Shown here piece by piece: positions 53,139 through 62,083 of a DNA stretch of 64,000 nucleotides (position 1 is the stretch's first letter; the number at the start of each line of letters is the position of its first letter). A model generated the notes under the pieces. It saw only the letters and a program-made list of their open reading frames with translations. It searched no databases and had not been told where the DNA came from. Origin of the DNA: Shimia sp047124445 (GTDB lineage Bacteria; Pseudomonadota; Alphaproteobacteria; Rhodobacterales; Rhodobacteraceae); NCBI RefSeq assembly GCF_047124445.1, contig NZ_CP138921.1:1178001-1242000 (forward strand), given 5' to 3'. The translations under genes were made by a program, and so were the position numbers.

Positions 53139-53166
53139 TTTGGGGAGCGGGCATTCGCTCCCCAAA
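53139..53166 (+). terminator. Strong hairpin after binding-protein gene, first
   Basis: Perfect 11-bp stem TTTGGGGAGCG / CGCTCCCCAAA with a 6-base loop, 15 bases after the stop. No T run follows, so it is a likely mRNA-stabilising structure or a weak attenuator. Confidence 0.65.
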
Positions 53167-53222
53167 CAAGCGGCAACTTAAAGTTCCTCCAGACCATTCA
53201 CTCCCCGTGAAATTGGTCGAAC

Positions 53223-53253
53223 TGGCCGGGGCTTACCCTCTAAGCCCCGGCCA
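53223..53253 (+). terminator. Strong hairpin before glpS, second
   Basis: Perfect 13-bp stem TGGCCGGGGCTTA / TAAGCCCCGGCCA with a CCCTC loop. Again no T run. It lies 70 bases before the first ATPase gene. Confidence 0.65.
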
Positions 53254-53322
53254 ACTTGCCCAACTCCCCACCCACTCGGGTCCCTCCTCCACAGGGCGAC
53301 ACAAGGATCAAAAGGTGCATCC

Positions 53323-54384
53323 ATGGCACTGGAAATAAAGAATATTACGAAGGTCGTGCAGGGTGTGACACACATCAAACCCACGACCCTCACGTTGAGA
53401 AAAGGCCACTTCAACGTGCTGCTGGGCGAAACCGGCGCTGGCAAAACTTCTCTGATCAAGATGATGGCCGGGCTTGACCCGATCGCCTCCGGTCAGATCC
53501 TCATGGAGGGCGAAGACGTCACCGCCCTCACCACCCAAAAACGCAAGATCAGCCTCGTGCACCAGTTCTTTGTGAACTACCCGCACATGACAGTGTTTGA
53601 GAACATCGCCTCACCTTTGAAGGTTGCAGGCATGGCCAAATCCGAGATCAACGACCGCGTGGCCGAGGCCGCAGATATTCTGCAACTTGGCCCGATGCTG
53701 CACCGCCGTCCGCATGAGCTTTCCGGCGGCCAGCAACAGCGCTGCGCCCTCGCCCGTGCCATCGCCAAGGAAAGCCGCGCTGTATTCCTGGACGAGCCGT
53801 TGGCCAACCTCGACTACAAACTGCGCGAAGAACTGCGCGAGCAGTTGCCCGAACTCTTTGCCGGTCGCGGTGCCGTGGTGGTCTACGCCACCTCCGAGCC
53901 TGAAGAAGCCCTACTGCTTGGTGGCGAAACCGCACTCATGGTCGATGGCTCCGTGGCCCAATTTGGCCCCACCGCCGACATCTACCGCGCCCCGGCATCT
54001 TTGACCGCAGCGCGCGTGTTCTCCGACCCACCCATCAACCATGCCCCGGTCACCAAACGCGGCGACGCCATGCATCTCGGCAATCTCAGCTGGACCGCGT
54101 CTGGCGAGGCCGCTGGCCTGACCGATGGCGATTACATTATGGCCGTGCGCCCGCACCACGTGCTGCCCCATGCGCACGACGGCTCTGACGTGTCCTTGAC
54201 CGGCCATGTGGGTGTGACCGAACTCTCCGGCTCCGAAAGCTCGGCCCACTTTGAGTTTGCCGGCAACAGCTGGGTCAGCCTCGCCCATGGCACCCACCCC
54301 TACCGGATTGGCGAAGATCACAACTTCTTCCTTGATCCAACCACCTGCTTCTACTTCGCGCCCGACGGCGCCCGCGTCGGCTAA
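53323..54384 (+). CDS. glpS: Glycerol-type ABC transporter ATPase GlpS
   Basis: A 353-residue ATPase. Walker A GETGAGKT is at 35-42, Q-loop Gln81 in VHQFFVNYPH, a canonical signature LSGGQQQR at 133-140 and Walker B AVFLDEPLANLD. The switch histidine is missing: the normal YVTHD reads YATSE, with Ser191 at that place. The C-terminal third is a MalK-like regulatory TOBE region (YIMAVRPHHVLP). Together with GlpT it should form a heterodimer with one normal and one degenerate ATP site. Confidence 0.9.
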   Translation: MALEIKNITKVVQGVTHIKPTTLTLRKGHFNVLLGETGAGKTSLIKMMAGLDPIASGQILMEGEDVTALTTQKRKISLVHQFFVNYPHMTVFENIASPLKVAGMAKSEINDRVAEAADILQLGPMLHRRPHELSGGQQQRCALARAIAKESRAVFLDEPLANLDYKLREELREQLPELFAGRGAVVVYATSEPEEALLLGGETALMVDGSVAQFGPTADIYRAPASLTAARVFSDPPINHAPVTKRGDAMHLGNLSWTASGEAAGLTDGDYIMAVRPHHVLPHAHDGSDVSLTGHVGVTELSGSESSAHFEFAGNSWVSLAHGTHPYRIGEDHNFFLDPTTCFYFAPDGARVG

Positions 54385-54397
54385 AGGGCACAGATCA

Positions 54398-55489
54398 ATG
54401 GCGAAAATTACACTCAAAAACCTGCGGCACAGCTACTTCCCGGACCCCAAAGTCCCGCAAGACTATGCCCTCAAAGAAGTCGATCTGGATTGGCAGGACG
54501 GCGGCGCATACGCTCTGCTTGGCCCGTCTGGCTGTGGCAAGTCCACGCTTCTCAATATCATCTCCGGCCTCTTGGAGCCGTCCGAAGGACAAATCCTGTT
54601 TGACGGCCAAGACGTCACAAAACTGCCCCCGGATCAGCGCGACATCGCGCAGGTGTTCCAGTTCCCGGTGATCTACGACACCATGACCGTGCGCCAGAAC
54701 CTCGCGTTCCCACTCAAGAACCGTGGCGTAGATCCCGCGATCATCGAAAAGCGCGTGGCCGAGATTGCCGAGATGCTTGAGGTCACCGACATTTTGGACC
54801 GCAAAGCCGCTGGCCTGTCGCCTGACAACAAACAGAAAATCTCCATGGGCCGCGGCCTCGTGCGCGATGACGTGAACGTCGTGATGTTTGACGAACCACT
54901 CACCGTGATCGACCCCCACCTTAAGTGGAAGCTGCGCACCAAACTCAAAGAGCTGCATCAGCGTGTCTCTCACACGATGATCTACGTAACCCACGACCAG
55001 ACCGAAGCACTCACCTTCGCCGATCAGGTGGTGGTCATGCAGCTTGGCGAAGTTGTGCAGATCGGCACGCCCGAAGAGCTGTTTGAACGCCCCGCGCATA
55101 CCTTCGTCGGCCATTTCATCGGCTCGCCCGGCATGAACGTGCTGCCCGCCGAAGTCAAAGACGGTCAGGCGATCTTCAATGGCCAACCCGTGACCCTCGA
55201 AGGCCCCATCGCAGCAGGTACCAGCGGCACGTTGGAAATCGGCATTCGTCCGGAGTTTGTGTCCCTTGGCGACAGCGGCATCGCTGGCACCGTCAAACGT
55301 GTCGCAGACGTCGGCCGCCACGCCGTGGTCGAGGTCTCCGTTGGCGACAGCAAAGTTGCCGCCATCATCAATGACACCCCGCCCGCCATGGGCGACACCG
55401 TGCATCTGCAGTTCACGCCGCATCAAACCCGGCTCTACGCCGACGGCTGGATTGCCACCACGCCCGCTCAAAAGGAGAGCGCCGCATGA
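54398..55489 (+). CDS. glpT: Glycerol-type ABC transporter ATPase GlpT
   Basis: A 363-residue ATPase. Walker A GPSGCGKS is at 42-49, Q-loop in VFQFPVIYD, Walker B VVMFDEP and an intact switch His199 in YVTHDQTEA. The signature is degenerate: where LSGGQ is expected it reads LSPDNKQK (140-147). This complements GlpS, which has a good signature but no switch His. A MalK-like TOBE domain follows (about 245-355). The ATG at 54398 lies 13 bases after glpS; the stop overlaps glpP (ATGA). Confidence 0.9.
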   Translation: MAKITLKNLRHSYFPDPKVPQDYALKEVDLDWQDGGAYALLGPSGCGKSTLLNIISGLLEPSEGQILFDGQDVTKLPPDQRDIAQVFQFPVIYDTMTVRQNLAFPLKNRGVDPAIIEKRVAEIAEMLEVTDILDRKAAGLSPDNKQKISMGRGLVRDDVNVVMFDEPLTVIDPHLKWKLRTKLKELHQRVSHTMIYVTHDQTEALTFADQVVVMQLGEVVQIGTPEELFERPAHTFVGHFIGSPGMNVLPAEVKDGQAIFNGQPVTLEGPIAAGTSGTLEIGIRPEFVSLGDSGIAGTVKRVADVGRHAVVEVSVGDSKVAAIINDTPPAMGDTVHLQFTPHQTRLYADGWIATTPAQKESAA

Positions 55490-56349
55490 AAACCGAAAAC
55501 CAAAAAGCCTGGTTCTTTGTGCTCCCGGTGCTGATCCTCGTGGCGTTCAACGCCATCATCCCGATGATGACTGTCGTCAACTACTCGGTGCAGGAAACCT
55601 TCGGCGACAACCTGTTCTTCTGGGAAGGCCTCACCTGGTTTGAACAGATCCTGCGCTCCGAACGTTTCCACGCCGCATTGGGACGTCAGTTCTTCTTCAC
55701 CTTCATGATCCTCATCATCGAAGTCCCCCTCGGCATCGCCATTGCCCTCGCCATGCCGCGCAAAGGCTTCTGGGTGCCGGTCTGCCTCGTGCTCATGGCG
55801 CTGCCCATGCTGATCCCGTGGAACGTGGTGGGCGCGATGTGGAACATCTTCGCCCTGCCAGACATTGGTCTGCTGGGCTACTTCCTGAACCACGTGCTGG
55901 GCATCAACTACGACATGACACAGGACCCTGTTGCGGCCTGGATCACCATCATCACCATGGATGTGTGGCACTGGACCTCACTGGTGGTACTGCTGGCCTA
56001 CGCGGGTCTCGTCTCGATCCCCGATGCCTATTATCAGGCGGCCAAGATCGACGGCGCCTCCAACTGGTCGGTGTTCCGTTACATCCAACTGCCCAAGATG
56101 AAGAACGTTCTGACCATCGCCATCCTTCTGCGCTTCATGGACAGCTTCAACATCTACACGGAACCCTTCGTGCTCACCGGCGGTGGTCCCGGCAACTCGA
56201 CAACCCTGCTCTCGATCGATCTGGTGAAAATCGCTTTGGGTCAGTTTGACCTCGGCCCCGCCGCCGCGATGAGCCTCATCTACTTCGCAATCACCCTCTT
56301 TGTGTCCTGGCTGTTCTACACGCTCATGACCAAAGACGACCTGAACTAA
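55486..56349 (+). CDS. glpP: Glycerol-type ABC permease GlpP
   Basis: A 287-residue permease of the MalF/UgpA type with six membrane helices. The coupling loop EAA motif is visible: LVSIPDAYYQAAKIDGASNWSVFRYIQLPKMKN (about 178-210). It pairs with GlpQ to form the channel. Its ATG overlaps the glpT stop. Confidence 0.9.
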   Translation: MKTENQKAWFFVLPVLILVAFNAIIPMMTVVNYSVQETFGDNLFFWEGLTWFEQILRSERFHAALGRQFFFTFMILIIEVPLGIAIALAMPRKGFWVPVCLVLMALPMLIPWNVVGAMWNIFALPDIGLLGYFLNHVLGINYDMTQDPVAAWITIITMDVWHWTSLVVLLAYAGLVSIPDAYYQAAKIDGASNWSVFRYIQLPKMKNVLTIAILLRFMDSFNIYTEPFVLTGGGPGNSTTLLSIDLVKIALGQFDLGPAAAMSLIYFAITLFVSWLFYTLMTKDDLN

Positions 56350-56363
56350 GAAAGGACAGGACA

Positions 56364-57161
<798 letters not shown>

Positions 57162-57162
57162 T

Positions 57163-57441
57163 ATGCTAAGCTGGATGGCATGGACCTGGCCCACGGCCGC
57201 AATTTTCATCTGCCTGTTCTCCACAATTGGCCTGCTGATTGTTCTTGAGATCAAATACCCCGGCGGAGCTGAGCGCAAAGGCGCGCTTGGCCTTGTCACA
57301 ACCCGCGGCGACCGGCTGTTCCTCACTTGCTTGGGCGGCAGCTTCATCTTCCTTGCCTGGCTCGGCCTGATGGGCGAACCGCTTTGGTGGCCGCTAGGAC
57401 TGGCAATTGCTTGGGGAACCTTCTGCTTCTGGAAGGTCTGA
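57163..57441 (+). CDS. glpU: Small membrane protein of DUF2160 (GlpU type)
   Basis: A 92-residue protein with about three membrane segments: MLSWMAWTWPTAAIFICLF, a middle helix and WWPLGLAIAWGTFCFWKV. It has the DUF2160 pattern and matches GlpU of the Rhizobium glycerol operon. It starts right after glpQ with GGGGAGAG as ribosome site. Its exact role in transport is not known. Its presence is the best evidence that this operon takes up glycerol. Confidence 0.85.
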   Translation: MLSWMAWTWPTAAIFICLFSTIGLLIVLEIKYPGGAERKGALGLVTTRGDRLFLTCLGGSFIFLAWLGLMGEPLWWPLGLAIAWGTFCFWKV

Positions 57442-57462
57442 CCTCAACGTCAAACTACCGTC

Positions 57463-57494
57463 AAAGGGCAGCGCAAAACACGGCGCTGCCCTTT
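57463..57494 (+). terminator. Terminator of the glycerol ABC operon
   Basis: Stem AAAGGGCAGCG / CGCTGCCCTTT with a 10-base loop, 21 bases after the stop of the small membrane protein. Confidence 0.85.
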
Positions 57495-57755
57495 CTGCTT
57501 GGGCAAGAGCCGCACCACCTGTTCCGAACTGCACGTTTGGATGCCTCCGGCGGGGATATTTAGGGCAAGAAGAAGCAGAGGCGCATCTGCTTCTCCTTCG
57601 TGAAATACCTCGGGGGAGTCGCCCTCGGCGACGGGGGCAGCGCCCCCAAACCTTAAGCGCTAGCAACCTTCTTTAATGTGCTTGCGATCCGGTACAACGC
57701 ACCTCCGCAAAACAGCCGCGATACCGACGCAATACCGATGTGGATTTTTAAGGTT
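57495..57755. repeat. Convergent intergenic region with repeat copy B
   Basis: This stretch between the operon terminator and the M56 terminator has no gene. It holds a CCTCCGGCGGGGATATTTAG-type segment (about 57543-57562) that I recognise as a common intergenic motif of Roseobacter genomes; hairpins GTCGCC/GGCGAC and GGGGGC/GCCCCC (about 57617-57652); and at 57696-57718 an exact 23-bp copy of the block at 42991-43013, with similarity continuing about 22 bases more. As with copy A, the flanking genes converge. Confidence 0.55.
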
Positions 57756-57792
57756 AACGGCCCCGCCGCAGCGCTCTGCGACGGGGCCGTTT
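57756..57792 (-). terminator. Terminator of the M56 peptidase gene
   Basis: Stem AACGGCCCCG / CGGGGCCGTT with a 16-base loop, 20 bases beyond the stop codon of the minus-strand gene. The T tract is weak. Confidence 0.65.
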
Positions 57793-57811
57793 CATTGAGA
57801 ACCTGACGGGT

Positions 57812-58927
57812 TTACCAGTTGCGCTGCGCCAGTGTGTTGAGCTCGTTCAAACGGTCCAGATTGGCCACCGTGCTGAGCATAATCCGCTCGTGGCTCCAGT
57901 CCTCCGGCTCGGTCAAAGACACCGCGCCAAGCAACACCACACCAGCCATCAACACCGACATGCCAGCGCCCAAAACCAGGGCTTCTTTGGCGGGATCATC
58001 CTGATCCCGCGCGATTTCAACAATCCGATCTTTCAACATAGAGCGACGTGACAAGAAAGGGATTTTGCGCCCCACCAGAGGCACGCCAAAGGCCGCGGGT
58101 TGCGCCTTGGCCTGCGACTGCGAAAACCGCGCAATCTCCAAAAGCCGCAACGCATAGCCATGCGCATCAAAGCCCTTGCGCGCCAGATAGGCCCGGTCAC
58201 AGGCCAGCTCACCCAACTTACGCAAGCGGCTGGAAAGAAACCAAAAACCGGGATTGAGCACTGCCAGAGGAGAGATCAATGAGAGTAACACCTCAGCATC
58301 CACATCGCCTTGGCGGATGTGCTGCATTTCATGGCCCAGTGCCATCTCGACACCCGCCCCATCGCGGAACAACGACGTCGGCAGCACCACATAATAGCGC
58401 AAGAAGCCACGCGTCGAGAACGGCACCTCCACCGCTGGCGATACCACCACGGACACCCACTTCGTGCGCTGCACCACGCGGCCCGCGTTGATCGCTCGGC
58501 GAATACGCCCGATGTTGATCGACAGGTATATACCGCGCACCACAAAACCGGCCGCAAAAGCCGCAATCAGCCCTTGCGCCACAATCGATCCGCCGGTGGA
58601 CATCTGATCCAGCCACTGCGTCTTCATCGCCAACAGCGCCGACATTTCTTGCGCAGACAAGGCAATATTGCCGTTAAGCACCTGAGACACCACAACATCT
58701 GTGGCGTTCACAGAAGCTGCATAAGATGTCGTCATCAGATACGGCGTCACCACAGGCACCACCGCCAAGGAGGCGATCGCGGCCATGCCCAATCGTCGTC
58801 GCGTTGAAAAACTGCGCCGCCCGCCGGTCAGCACAAAAAGGCCCTCAAAGATGGCAAAAACAATCGCGGCTAACAGGATCAGTAGCTGAACCCAGATCGC
58901 CCCCCCTACGATTTGATCAACCGTCAT
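57812..58927 (-). CDS. BlaR1-like M56 family metallopeptidase
   Basis: A 371-residue membrane protein. Helices at about 12-33, 47-66 and 112-137, and one near 325-343, flank a gluzincin domain with the zinc motif HEMQH (199-203) and ELACDRAYLARKGF near 248 (third ligand Glu). M56 proteins sense a signal and cleave a BlaI-type repressor. It lacks the C-terminal penicillin-binding domain of BlaR1, so its signal is not evidently beta-lactam. It overlaps the repressor gene by 11 bases. Confidence 0.9.
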   Translation of the reverse strand: MTVDQIVGGAIWVQLLILLAAIVFAIFEGLFVLTGGRRSFSTRRRLGMAAIASLAVVPVVTPYLMTTSYAASVNATDVVVSQVLNGNIALSAQEMSALLAMKTQWLDQMSTGGSIVAQGLIAAFAAGFVVRGIYLSINIGRIRRAINAGRVVQRTKWVSVVVSPAVEVPFSTRGFLRYYVVLPTSLFRDGAGVEMALGHEMQHIRQGDVDAEVLLSLISPLAVLNPGFWFLSSRLRKLGELACDRAYLARKGFDAHGYALRLLEIARFSQSQAKAQPAAFGVPLVGRKIPFLSRRSMLKDRIVEIARDQDDPAKEALVLGAGMSVLMAGVVLLGAVSLTEPEDWSHERIMLSTVANLDRLNELNTLAQRNW

Positions 58928-59309
58928 CCTTTCTGATCCTTGTGTCGATGATCTCTTTGATTTCCTGGATCATTTCGTCTGTCAGGTCCTCATTATCCAC
59001 CAGTCGCGCCACCAGCGCCGTCGGGGTTCCTCCAAACAAGGTTTTAGACAGATTTTTCAGGCTGCGACCTTCATAGTCGCGCTTCTGAACGGCAGGGGTA
59101 TACACCAGTGCCCGGTCCTTGCGGTCCGAGGTCACAAACCCCTTGTCGTCTAGAATTTTCATCACGGTAGCGACAGACGTATAAGCGCGCTGCTGATCGT
59201 CTTTCAGCGCCCCCATAATATCGCGCACAGACCCTGTGCCGATCTCCCAAAGGGCGATCATAAATTCCAGCTCAACATCCGTGAGCATCTCACTGCGTCG
59301 ACGTGCCAA
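58917..59309 (-). CDS. BlaI/MecI/CopY family repressor
   Basis: A 130-residue winged-helix repressor: MLTDVELEFMIALWEIGTGSVRDIM, AYTSVATVMKILDDKGFV and a dimerising C-terminal tail. I propose a TTG start at 59309, because GGAG lies 8 bases before it; an ATG at 59288 and a GTG at 59318 lack a spaced ribosome site. It is coupled to the M56 peptidase, which probably inactivates it by cleavage. A dyad lies directly upstream. Confidence 0.85.
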   Translation of the reverse strand: MARRRSEMLTDVELEFMIALWEIGTGSVRDIMGALKDDQQRAYTSVATVMKILDDKGFVTSDRKDRALVYTPAVQKRDYEGRSLKNLSKTLFGGTPTALVARLVDNEDLTDEMIQEIKEIIDTRIRKDDG

Positions 59310-59330
59310 CGTGGCCACTCCGTGTTTGAT

Positions 59331-59346
59331 TACTAGAAAATTAGTA
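59331..59346. promoter_or_regulatory. Candidate BlaI-type operator
   Basis: The dyad TACTAGAAAATTAGTA has perfect 5-bp arms and a 6-base centre. It lies 22 bases upstream of the repressor start, in the 161-bp gap shared with the divergent TPR-sulfotransferase gene, so one site could control both. BlaI-type sites are AT-rich dyads with TACA/TGTA arms; the match is partial. Confidence 0.4.
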
Positions 59347-59470
59347 CTGCATCCCACGGAGCAAACAAAGCAAAATTTGCACCGTACCACCACAAAGGAT
59401 GCTCGCCCTGTTCAGACTTCTTTCAACCTCTTTGTCTAATCAGGGAAAAACAACAGTTCAGAGGTCCAGA

Positions 59471-61240
59471 ATGGGCGCACTCAATGTTCAACGCACGCTG
59501 GCCGACGCCAAGCGTTTGGAAAAGTCTGGCGAGCTACGTACGGCCCGCGCCCTATATCGCACCCTGCTGAACCAATTTCCCAAAAACGCACGCGCAAAAT
59601 CCGCGCTTTCCACCCTAGAAGGCAGCCACCCAAGTTTGGCTCAGCCGCCAAAAGACCTGAAGCAGCAGATCCTTAATCTGTTTCATGCCAGCCAATTTCC
59701 GGATCTGTCACCGGTGCTGGCAATGGCCGTGGCGGAATATCCCTCCTCCGCGTTTCTGTGGAATCTGAGGGGCATGACAGCAAAAGCTCTGGGCGATATC
59801 GCAACTGCTGAGACCGCGTTTCGAAAGGTAACCATTCTGGCCCCACAAAGCCCAGATGGCTTTATCAACCTTGGCGCCTTGTTGCGCGGCATGGGCCAAG
59901 TTGAGGCCGCCCTGAAAACCTATCGGCAAGGCCAGTCTGTCGCGCCGGAGAACCCGGCTCTCTGGAAAAATCTCGGCAACTTGCTGGGTGACCTGGAAGC
60001 CATCGCCGATGCGGACGCCGCCTATCACCGCTGCCTGGAACTGGCCCCTGAAACCCACGACGCAGCCTGGAGCCTCTTGGAGCTTTATGAAAAGCGCAAC
60101 AGGCTCACGGACCTGGAGGCCCGCTTAACGACGGTCTCAACCCTCGCGCCCACTGCCACGGATGCCTTGGCTCATTTCACCGCGTTCCTGCACTTCCGCA
60201 CCAAAAACTACACAGCCGCCGAACAGGCTGCCCACGACGTGGATGTGTCGAAACTGCACCCCGACAAGCAAACCTCCCATCTTTGGCTTCAGGCCGCCAT
60301 TGCAGACAAGCTTGGCAACACGCAGGACGCCTTCACGCGGTTCACCGCTATGAACACTGCCGCGGCCAAGGCCCATCCCGCCTTTGTCGCGGATGTGCCA
60401 GCCTATCTGGAGACACAACGGACCAAGGCCGATAGCACCTCAGCGGCAATTCCGGCGCCAGCGCCAGACGCAGCAAAAAACACTCAATCCCCGACCTTCC
60501 TCGTCGGCTTCCCGCGGTCCGGCACAACGCTGTTGGACACCTGTTTGCGCGGGCACCCAGAGATTGCCGTAATGGAAGAGATCGAGATCATCGCGGAACT
60601 GGCCAAGGACTTTCCTGAAATCCTGGACTGGACGCCCACAAAGACTCTGACGCCACCACAACAAAGCGCTTTGCAGTCGGCCTATTGGCAAATCGCCAAC
60701 CGGTATCTGGACACCCCCACATCAAGTGTTGTTATCGACAAAATGCCGCTCAATCTGCTGAACCTACACCTGCTGCACAGCATCTTTCCCACCGCCAAAT
60801 TTATCCTCGCCCTACGCCACCCATTGGACTGCGTCCTGAGCTGCTTTATGCAGAATTTCAAACTCAACCTGCCCATGGCCGCCATGCTCTCAACCGAAAC
60901 CGCTGCCGAGTTGTATGATGCCGGAATGCAGCAGTTTCACCGCGCCGCGGACACGTATGGGCTTGCGGTACATCGCCACAAATACGAAACGTTGATCGAT
61001 GCGCCGGAAGACACGCTGCGCACGCTCCTATCTTTCCTGAACCTTCCGTGGGACAACAGCGTTTTGGACAATGTCGGCACCGCCACGACACGCGGACGCA
61101 TCAACACACCAAGTTACGCGCAGGTCAGCCAACCTCTGTATGCCACATCCAAAGAACGCTGGCGCCAATACGAAACAGAGTTGTCCCCCTGCAAAGAACG
61201 TTTACGGCATTGGATTACGCACTACGGGTACGCACTTTAG
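59471..61240 (+). CDS. TPR-repeat sulfotransferase
   Basis: A 589-residue protein. Residues about 10-290 form tetratricopeptide repeats (for example AETAFRKVTILAPQSPDGFINLGALLRGMG, ADADAAYHRCLELAPETHDAAWSLLELYEKRN). The C-terminal part (about 335-589) is a sulfotransferase with the PAPS 5'-phosphosulfate motif FLVGFPRSGTTLLDTCL (about 342-358) and the 3'-phosphate motif LALRHPLDCVLSCFMQNF (about 445-462). The acceptor is unknown; TPR-sulfotransferases act on sugars, lipids or proteins. The ATG at 59471 has GAGG seven bases upstream. Transcribed away from the BlaI-M56 pair. Confidence 0.9.
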   Translation: MGALNVQRTLADAKRLEKSGELRTARALYRTLLNQFPKNARAKSALSTLEGSHPSLAQPPKDLKQQILNLFHASQFPDLSPVLAMAVAEYPSSAFLWNLRGMTAKALGDIATAETAFRKVTILAPQSPDGFINLGALLRGMGQVEAALKTYRQGQSVAPENPALWKNLGNLLGDLEAIADADAAYHRCLELAPETHDAAWSLLELYEKRNRLTDLEARLTTVSTLAPTATDALAHFTAFLHFRTKNYTAAEQAAHDVDVSKLHPDKQTSHLWLQAAIADKLGNTQDAFTRFTAMNTAAAKAHPAFVADVPAYLETQRTKADSTSAAIPAPAPDAAKNTQSPTFLVGFPRSGTTLLDTCLRGHPEIAVMEEIEIIAELAKDFPEILDWTPTKTLTPPQQSALQSAYWQIANRYLDTPTSSVVIDKMPLNLLNLHLLHSIFPTAKFILALRHPLDCVLSCFMQNFKLNLPMAAMLSTETAAELYDAGMQQFHRAADTYGLAVHRHKYETLIDAPEDTLRTLLSFLNLPWDNSVLDNVGTATTRGRINTPSYAQVSQPLYATSKERWRQYETELSPCKERLRHWITHYGYAL

Positions 61241-61837
61241 GTTTCAACCATAACCCGCTGAAAAACCAGAAAGTATATCAAATTTTTCTGAGAAGGTACC
61301 ATGGTGCGGGTGAAGGGACTTGAACCCCCACGCCTCGCGGCGCCAGAACCTAAAACTAGCGAAAATCACATTATATCAACGACTTAAGCGTAGATTTTCA
61401 CAAGACAAACGGCGAACAAAGAGGGAAGATGTGAAACGGATTTGCGAACTCCTAAAACCAACTTCATAGGACTCGAATGGGCGCAAGGCGCAGGAAGCGA
61501 GAATTGCAAAGCTGGGGTATGACTGGCGCCTTAGCCGGACCAAGCTGAGGCCCTTCATTCACCGGCTAGCGGCCAACCTCAAACTTAACCCCACTTCGCT
61601 AAATGGTGTTTGGGCGTAGCGGAAAAAGTGAAAACGCTAGTAGGTATGGAAACCCTGACTACATAACGTGAACGTCAATAGAACATAGTGCGTACAGTTA
61701 ATCTAAAATTAACCAGGATCCGCCAGGGTTGTTCTTGTCGAGCGGCACTAAACTTATCAAGCCAAACTCACTGAAGTCACTTGAAGAACCTTAGTATCCG
61801 TAACGAGTATTTGCTGCGCAAGCAGCAGGAGGTCCCA
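61241..61837. other. Gene-free stretch holding the tRNA-Leu 3' copy
   Basis: These 597 bp contain the 53-bp copy of the tRNA-Leu 3' half (61302-61354). The rest, about 61360-61830, is poorer in GC than the core genes, and open frames on either strand are short with no recognisable product. It is the left part of the inferred integrated element. Confidence 0.6.
61302..61354 (-). repeat. Partial tRNA-Leu 3' half, probable attachment-site copy
   Basis: A 53-bp direct repeat of 62600-62652 with one mismatch (52/53). It covers the tRNA-Leu(UAG) gene from the anticodon loop to the encoded CCA end. The 5' half is absent, so it is not a working tRNA. A 3' tRNA fragment lying beyond the 3' end of the intact gene is the usual mark left by a tyrosine integrase. 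Confidence 0.85.
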
Positions 61838-62083
61838 ATGTCTAACCTTGAAGACCATGAAGACGAGCATGTCGCCATACACATGCAGGACGTGCAACGC
61901 TGGCTGACAAAGCTTCAGCAAGTGCCTGGGTTCATGCAGAGCGATCCCCTTGTGGAAATCTGCATCGACATCGTTTCCACAGTGGAAGTTGCTTCTGTTG
62001 TCGATAACCCACCAAACACCTGTGATGATCTTGCAGGCGGGAAGCAAAAGACAGCATTCCCAGAACCACAACTGGTTCAGTAA
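61838..62083 (+). CDS. Small acidic protein of unknown function in the tRNA-Leu element
   Basis: An 81-residue acidic protein, MSNLEDHEDEHVAIHMQDVQ at the start, without membrane segments. An ideal ribosome site AGGAGGT lies 5 bases before the ATG, which is stronger than most in the window. The middle (QRWLTKLQQVPGFMQSDPLVEICIDIVSTVEV) looks helical; the end is polar. I do not recognise a family. A small helical acidic cargo protein of a mobile element (regulator or antirepressor type) is possible but unproven. Confidence 0.6.
   Translation: MSNLEDHEDEHVAIHMQDVQRWLTKLQQVPGFMQSDPLVEICIDIVSTVEVASVVDNPPNTCDDLAGGKQKTAFPEPQLVQ

Noticed and set aside
61302..61354. Second tRNA-Leu gene
   Set aside because: Only the 3' half is present; the D arm and 5' acceptor strand are missing and the sequence diverges right after the anticodon loop.
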